Shown piece by piece: positions 13,699 through 17,197 of a stretch of 17,197 nt of DNA. Positions within the stretch are counted from its first letter, which is position 1. Each line of letters opens with the position of its first letter. The DNA is from CAZGUH01 sp964529005 (lineage in GTDB: Bacteria; Actinomycetota; Acidimicrobiia; Acidimicrobiales; Ilumatobacteraceae). The position numbers were made by a program, and so were the translations under genes. Location: the NCBI GenBank assembly GCA_964529005.1, contig CAZGUH010000064.1, positions 1-17,197 on the forward strand. Reading direction: 5' to 3'. The notes under the pieces are model-generated. The model saw nothing but the letters and a program-made list of their open reading frames with translations, was not told where the DNA came from and ran no database searches.

Positions 13699-15362
13699 TC
13701 CCGGTCCGCCGAGGTGTGGTCGCCTACCCGGCCGAACGCGCCGAGCGATACCGCGAGCTCGGCTACTGGCGCGACGAGACCATCGCCCACGCCATCGGCG
13801 CCGCGGCCGAGCGCTTCGCTGATCGCGTCGCCGTCGTCACCGCTGAACAGCGGATCACCTACGCCGAGCTCGACCGGATCACCGATCGCATGGCTGCCGG
13901 CCTGCTCGATCTCGGCCTGCGCCCGGGCGACGCGGTCACGCTGCAGCTCGACAACACGATCGAGACCGTCGAGGCCTGGTATGCGCTGCTCAAGGCCGGC
14001 TTGTTGCCGGTGTGCACGCTGTCGCGCCATCGCCACCACGAGATCGACGAGATCGCCCGCCTCACCGGCGCCCGGGCGCACATCGTGCAAGGCGATCTGG
14101 CGAACTTCGACGGTGCGACCTTCGCCAAGGAGCTCGCCCAGCGCGTGCCGACCGTGGAGCACCTGCTGAGCACCCGCCGGCCGTTCGACGGTCTCGTCGC
14201 CCTGTCCGACCTCGCCGCCACGACGGCGCAGGACAGTGCTCGCGGGTGGCTCGCCGACGTGCAGGCGGCCATCGGGCCCGACGACGTCGCCGTGCTGCAG
14301 CTCTCCGGCGGCACGACGGCCCGGCCCAAGGTGATCCCGCGCCTGCACAGCGAATACCTCTACAACGTCCGGGCGCGCATCGACCGCTGGGCGCTGACCG
14401 GCGACGACGTGTTCGGGTACGTGCTGCCGCTCGTGCACAACGCGGGCATCCAGACCTCACTCCACACGGCCCACCTCCTCGGTGCCCCGCTCGTGCTGAG
14501 CGACCCCGTCCCCGACACCTTCCTCGGACTGTTCGCGCGTGAAGCCGTGACCCGCACGGTGCTTCCGAGCGGCTTCACGGCGACGCTCGTCGACCACCCC
14601 GACTTCGAGGCGATGGCCCTCGGGCTGCGCTGCGTCGCCCTGACGCTCGGCAAGGTGCCGCCCTCGGTGTTCGACCGGTTCACCGCCCTCGGCGTGACCG
14701 TCATCCAGGAGTTCGGCATGGGAGAGGGGCTGATCATGACCCACGCGCTCGACGATCCCGAGGCGGCGCGCCGCACCACCGTCGGCCGCCCGATCTCCCC
14801 CGCCGACGAGGTGCGTCTGGTCGACGACCAGGGGGGCGACGTGCCTGCCGGCGTCCCCGGCCGCTTGCTCGCCCGCGGCCCGTACACGATCTGCGGCTAC
14901 CTCGACGAGGCCGACCACAACGCGAAGGCCTTCACGGCCGACGGCTTCTACGACACCGGCGACGTGATGGCCGCCGAGGTGGTCGACGGCCGCACCTACT
15001 ACCGGCTGGAGGACCGCACCAAGGACCTCATCAGCCGCGGGGGCGAGAAGGTCAACGCCGCCGAGGTGGAAGCAGTGCTCCTGGAACACCCAGCGATCGT
15101 CGAGGCCGCGGTCGTCGCCATGCCCGACGAACGGCTGGGCGAGCGGGCGTGCGCCTTTCTCGTCGTCGACGGTGCAGCACCGACGCTCGACGATCTGCGC
15201 GTCCACCTGGCCGCGCTCGACGTCGCCAAGTTCAAGTGGCCCGAGCGCGTCGAGGTGGTCACCGAACTGCCCCGAACAGCCGTCGGCAAGCTCGCCAAGA
15301 ACCAGCTCCGCGACCAGATCCGCCGCGTGCTCGAAGGCGAAGCCCTCACCCCGGGAGATTGA
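13695..15362 (+). CDS. Aryl-acid AMP/CoA ligase (2,3-dihydroxybenzoate-AMP ligase-like)
   Basis: This 555-residue adenylate-forming enzyme has the DhbE/EntE-type opening AERYRELGYWRDETI and the ATP-grasping loop LSGGTTARPKVIPRLHSEYL (203-222). It also has the A5 motif QEFGMGEG (338-345), the A7 aspartate in YDTGD (419-423), the hinge LEDRTKDLISRGGEKV (438-453) and the catalytic lysine K532 in AVGKLAKNQLR. H248-N249 in LPLVHNAG corresponds to the His-Asn pair of DhbE; that asparagine hydrogen-bonds the ortho-hydroxyl of the aryl acid. This favours a 2-hydroxy- or 2-amino-benzoate substrate. No carrier-protein or siderophore genes are nearby, so CoA is the likely acceptor, feeding the CoA-ester monooxygenase. 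GTG start inside the previous stop (GTGA). Substrate choice between salicylate and anthranilate cannot be made from sequence. Confidence 0.85.
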   Translation: MIPVRRGVVAYPAERAERYRELGYWRDETIAHAIGAAAERFADRVAVVTAEQRITYAELDRITDRMAAGLLDLGLRPGDAVTLQLDNTIETVEAWYALLKAGLLPVCTLSRHRHHEIDEIARLTGARAHIVQGDLANFDGATFAKELAQRVPTVEHLLSTRRPFDGLVALSDLAATTAQDSARGWLADVQAAIGPDDVAVLQLSGGTTARPKVIPRLHSEYLYNVRARIDRWALTGDDVFGYVLPLVHNAGIQTSLHTAHLLGAPLVLSDPVPDTFLGLFAREAVTRTVLPSGFTATLVDHPDFEAMALGLRCVALTLGKVPPSVFDRFTALGVTVIQEFGMGEGLIMTHALDDPEAARRTTVGRPISPADEVRLVDDQGGDVPAGVPGRLLARGPYTICGYLDEADHNAKAFTADGFYDTGDVMAAEVVDGRTYYRLEDRTKDLISRGGEKVNAAEVEAVLLEHPAIVEAAVVAMPDERLGERACAFLVVDGAAPTLDDLRVHLAALDVAKFKWPERVEVVTELPRTAVGKLAKNQLRDQIRRVLEGEALTPGD

Positions 15363-15368
15363 TCGCTC

Positions 15369-16214
15369 GTGCGCATCGCCAACATCAACGACCGCCTGTG
15401 CGTCGTCACCGCCGGCGGCGCGGTCGACGTCCACGACGCCAGCGGCGGCCGCTTCTCGCCCGACCCGGCGGCCGCGTTCGACCGCTGGGCCGAGCTGACC
15501 GAGTGGGTCGCCGGCGGCGTGGACGCGCCGGCGGTGCCCTACGACGCCATCCTGGTCGGGGCGCCCTCCCCCCGACCGCGGCAGGTGTTCGGCATCGGCG
15601 CCAACTACGCCGACCACATCGCGGAGGCCGGCATCGAGGCCCCGAAGAAGCCGGCCATCTTCACGAAGTTCCCCACATGCCTGTGCGGGCCGACGACCGA
15701 CGTGGTGCTCCCGAGCGACCGCGCCGACTGGGAGGTCGAGCTGGTCGCCGTGATCGGCCGCCGTGCCGAGCGCGTCGCCGCCGAGGACGCGTGGAGCTAC
15801 GTCGCCGGGCTCACCGTCGGCCAGGACATCTCCGAGCGGCGCGTGCAGTTCCAGAAGCCGATCATGCAGCTCGACCTCGGCAAGTCGTTCCCGACGTTCG
15901 GGCCGATCGGCCCCGACCTCGTCACCATCGACGAGCTCGACGAGCCGAACGACCTCCCGATCACGTGCCACCTCAACGGCGTGCCGATGCAGGCCAGCCG
16001 CACGTCGAACCTGATCTTCGACGTGCCGACCCTGGTCAGCTACATCAGCCACCACGTCACGATGCTGCCCGGCGACGTGCTGTTCACGGGCACGCCCGCC
16101 GGCGTCGGCTCCACCCGCGAGCCGAAGCGCTTCCTCCAGCCCGGCGACGTGATCGACAGCCACATCGAGGGCGTCGGCTCGATGCGGAACCTCTGCGTCG
16201 AGCGCAAGGACTGA
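15369..16214 (+). CDS. Fumarylacetoacetate hydrolase-family enzyme
   Basis: The 281-residue protein carries the FAH-family C-terminal beta-fold. It has GIGANYADHIAEAG (75-88), with Y80, H83 and E86 of the catalytic lid; the metal ligands E122 and E124 in DWEVELVAVIG with D153 in TVGQDISERRVQFQK; lysine K172 in LGKSFPTFGPIGP; and FTGTPAGVG (239-247). The family hydrolyses or decarboxylates 1,3-diketo acids from ring cleavage (fumarylpyruvate, acylpyruvate, 2-hydroxyhepta-2,4-dienedioate), normally with Mg2+ or Mn2+. GTG start 6 bases after the ligase stop; operon position after ring hydroxylation and activation genes fits a late step such as fumarylpyruvate cleavage in a gentisate-type route. 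Hydratase or decarboxylase activity is an alternative. Confidence 0.88.
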   Translation: MRIANINDRLCVVTAGGAVDVHDASGGRFSPDPAAAFDRWAELTEWVAGGVDAPAVPYDAILVGAPSPRPRQVFGIGANYADHIAEAGIEAPKKPAIFTKFPTCLCGPTTDVVLPSDRADWEVELVAVIGRRAERVAAEDAWSYVAGLTVGQDISERRVQFQKPIMQLDLGKSFPTFGPIGPDLVTIDELDEPNDLPITCHLNGVPMQASRTSNLIFDVPTLVSYISHHVTMLPGDVLFTGTPAGVGSTREPKRFLQPGDVIDSHIEGVGSMRNLCVERKD

Positions 16215-16220
16215 CCGCAG

Positions 16221-17159
16221 ATGCCGCTGCACCGACTGACCACGATCACCCTCGGCGTGCCCGACGTCGACGCCACCGAGCAGTTCTACGAGGACTTCGG
16301 TCTCGAACGCACCGGCCCCCGGCGGCTGTCGTCGGTGGACGGTGGCGAGCAGCTGCGGCTGGTCGAGACGCCGCGGCGCCGGCTGGTGGAGATGGGCGTC
16401 GGCGCCGACGATCCCGACGACCTCGACCGGATCGCCTCCCGACTCGACACCACACCGCTCGCGTGGAGCCGCCCGGCGCCCGACCGCCTCGTGGTGCGCG
16501 ACCCCGGCACCAACGTGACGGTCAACGTCGAGGTCGCGCCCCGGCTCGCCCAGCAGGCGCCGGTGGTGCACGAACCGAACGGCCCCGGCCACACGCCGCG
16601 CCGCAACCATCGGGCCGACGGCGCGTTCCGCAGCGGGCCGGTGCGGCCGCGACGCCTCGGCCATGTCGTGCTCGGCTCCACCGACCTCGACGGCACGTAT
16701 CTGCTGTTCGTGGACGCGCTCGGCTTCAAGATCAGCGACGAGGTCAACGGCCGTGCCCGCTTCCTGCGTTGCTCCACCGACCACCACAACCTGCTCGTGC
16801 AAAGCGCACCGGTCGACTTCCTGCACCACACGTCGTGGGAGGTTGACGACGTCGACGAGGTCGGCCGCGGCGCCAGCCAGTTGCTGGCCCAAGCCCCCGA
16901 GCGGCACGTGTGGGGCCTCGGCCGCCACAACATCGGGTCCAACTTCTTCTGGTACCTCCGCGATCCGGCCGGCAACTTCGTCGAGTACTACAGCGACCTC
17001 GACGTGATCGTCGACGACGAGCTGTGGGAACCCCGGGTCTTCGACGCGCTCGTCGTCGGCAACGTCAGCTGGGGGCCCCGTCATCCACGCGGCTTCTACC
17101 GCCCGCCGACGGAGGCCGAACTGGTCGCCGCCGCCTACCCGACCCCCAACGAAAGGTGA
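16221..17159 (+). CDS. Two-domain type I extradiol ring-cleavage dioxygenase (VOC superfamily)
   Basis: The protein has 312 residues with two vicinal-oxygen-chelate modules. The N-terminal module (about 1-107) begins LHRLTTITLGVPDVDATEQF and has no metal ligands, as usual. After a basic linker the C-terminal module has H148 (RRLGHVVLGS), H203 (FLHHTSWEVDDV) and E255 (DPAGNFVEYYSD), the Fe(II) 2-His-1-carboxylate triad. GLGRHNIGSNFFWYLRDP (232-249) supplies the conserved second-sphere histidine H236. Relatives such as BphC and HsaC open catechols next to a hydroxyl group. ATG lies 6 bases after the FAH-family stop. Its presence in the same operon as the CoA-ester hydroxylase, alongside cupin dioxygenases upstream, leaves open which enzyme opens which ring. 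Confidence 0.85.
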   Translation: MPLHRLTTITLGVPDVDATEQFYEDFGLERTGPRRLSSVDGGEQLRLVETPRRRLVEMGVGADDPDDLDRIASRLDTTPLAWSRPAPDRLVVRDPGTNVTVNVEVAPRLAQQAPVVHEPNGPGHTPRRNHRADGAFRSGPVRPRRLGHVVLGSTDLDGTYLLFVDALGFKISDEVNGRARFLRCSTDHHNLLVQSAPVDFLHHTSWEVDDVDEVGRGASQLLAQAPERHVWGLGRHNIGSNFFWYLRDPAGNFVEYYSDLDVIVDDELWEPRVFDALVVGNVSWGPRHPRGFYRPPTEAELVAAAYPTPNER

Positions 17160-17163
17160 CGCC

Positions 17164-17197
17164 ATGTGCCACGCCGACATCCCCCCGCTGCCGGCGC
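17164..17197 (+). CDS. Start of a probable dienelactone hydrolase-like protein, cut by the window edge
   Basis: Four bases after the dioxygenase stop, ATG opens a frame reading MCHADIPPLPA to the window end. The ribosome site AAGGTGA at 17153-17159 lies 4 bases before it. The MCHxD...PP opening is frequent in actinobacterial dienelactone hydrolase-family alpha/beta hydrolases, which would fit an aromatic catabolic operon. Eleven residues are too few for certainty. Confidence 0.4.
   Translation, partial: MCHADIPPLPA

Noticed and set aside
14457..17180. 907-codon minus-strand open frame
   Set aside because: It mirrors the ligase, FAH-family and VOC genes, which have clear families on the plus strand; its composition is that of a GC-rich shadow frame.
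1..17197. CRISPR arrays, tRNA genes, IS ends or attachment sites
   Set aside because: No regularly spaced repeats, cloverleaf-like sequence, transposase or integrase was recognised on reading either strand.

Overview
The window is GC-rich throughout and densely packed. Its genes use GTG as well as ATG starts and often overlap by 1-4 bases. This fits a high-GC Actinomycetota (Acidimicrobiia or a relative is plausible, but that is an inference from style and gene content). No rRNA, tRNA, CRISPR array or insertion sequence was recognised.

Layout. Left edge (1-480): the 3' part of a SnoaL/NTF2-fold gene, followed by a tail fragment of a second gene of the same fold class. 481-2972: a class A flavin monooxygenase (minus) divergent from a Gfo/Idh/MocA oxidoreductase (plus). 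3098-5074: a minus-strand pair, a LysR regulator followed by a TAXI-type binding protein without a signal peptide. 5171-6340: an ACMSD-type metal amidohydrolase/decarboxylase, divergent from the LysR gene. 6441-10292: a tightly coupled set of two 3-hydroxyanthranilate-dioxygenase-like cupin/zinc-ribbon proteins, a double-domain sugar-type ABC ATPase and its permease. 10293-10924: a gene graveyard holding a frameshifted TetR regulator and a GAPDH scrap. 10925 to the right edge: an ABC lipoprotein receptor, an aryl-CoA-type flavin monooxygenase, an aryl-acid:CoA/AMP ligase, a fumarylacetoacetate-hydrolase-family enzyme, a two-domain extradiol (VOC) dioxygenase, and the first codons of a probable dienelactone-hydrolase-like protein.

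Taken together this looks like an aromatic-acid catabolic island with its own importer. The inferred flow is: uptake by the split ABC transporter; activation of an ortho-substituted benzoate (salicylate- or anthranilate-like) by the ligase; ring hydroxylation of the CoA ester; ring opening by a cupin and/or VOC dioxygenase; then processing by the FAH-family and amidohydrolase enzymes. The substrate is not proven by sequence.

The most interesting signal is a 15-bp inverted repeat, CAGAA-N5-TTCTG, in front of three transcription units (1690-1704, 6367-6381, 10876-10890). In each case GACAT follows 7-8 bases downstream. This ties the scattered units into one candidate regulon. The TetR gene next to the third site is broken by frameshifts. 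A second notable feature is the cupin pair: the first member keeps a His-x5-Glu...His metal set and the second appears to have lost it, while both keep their cysteine pairs.
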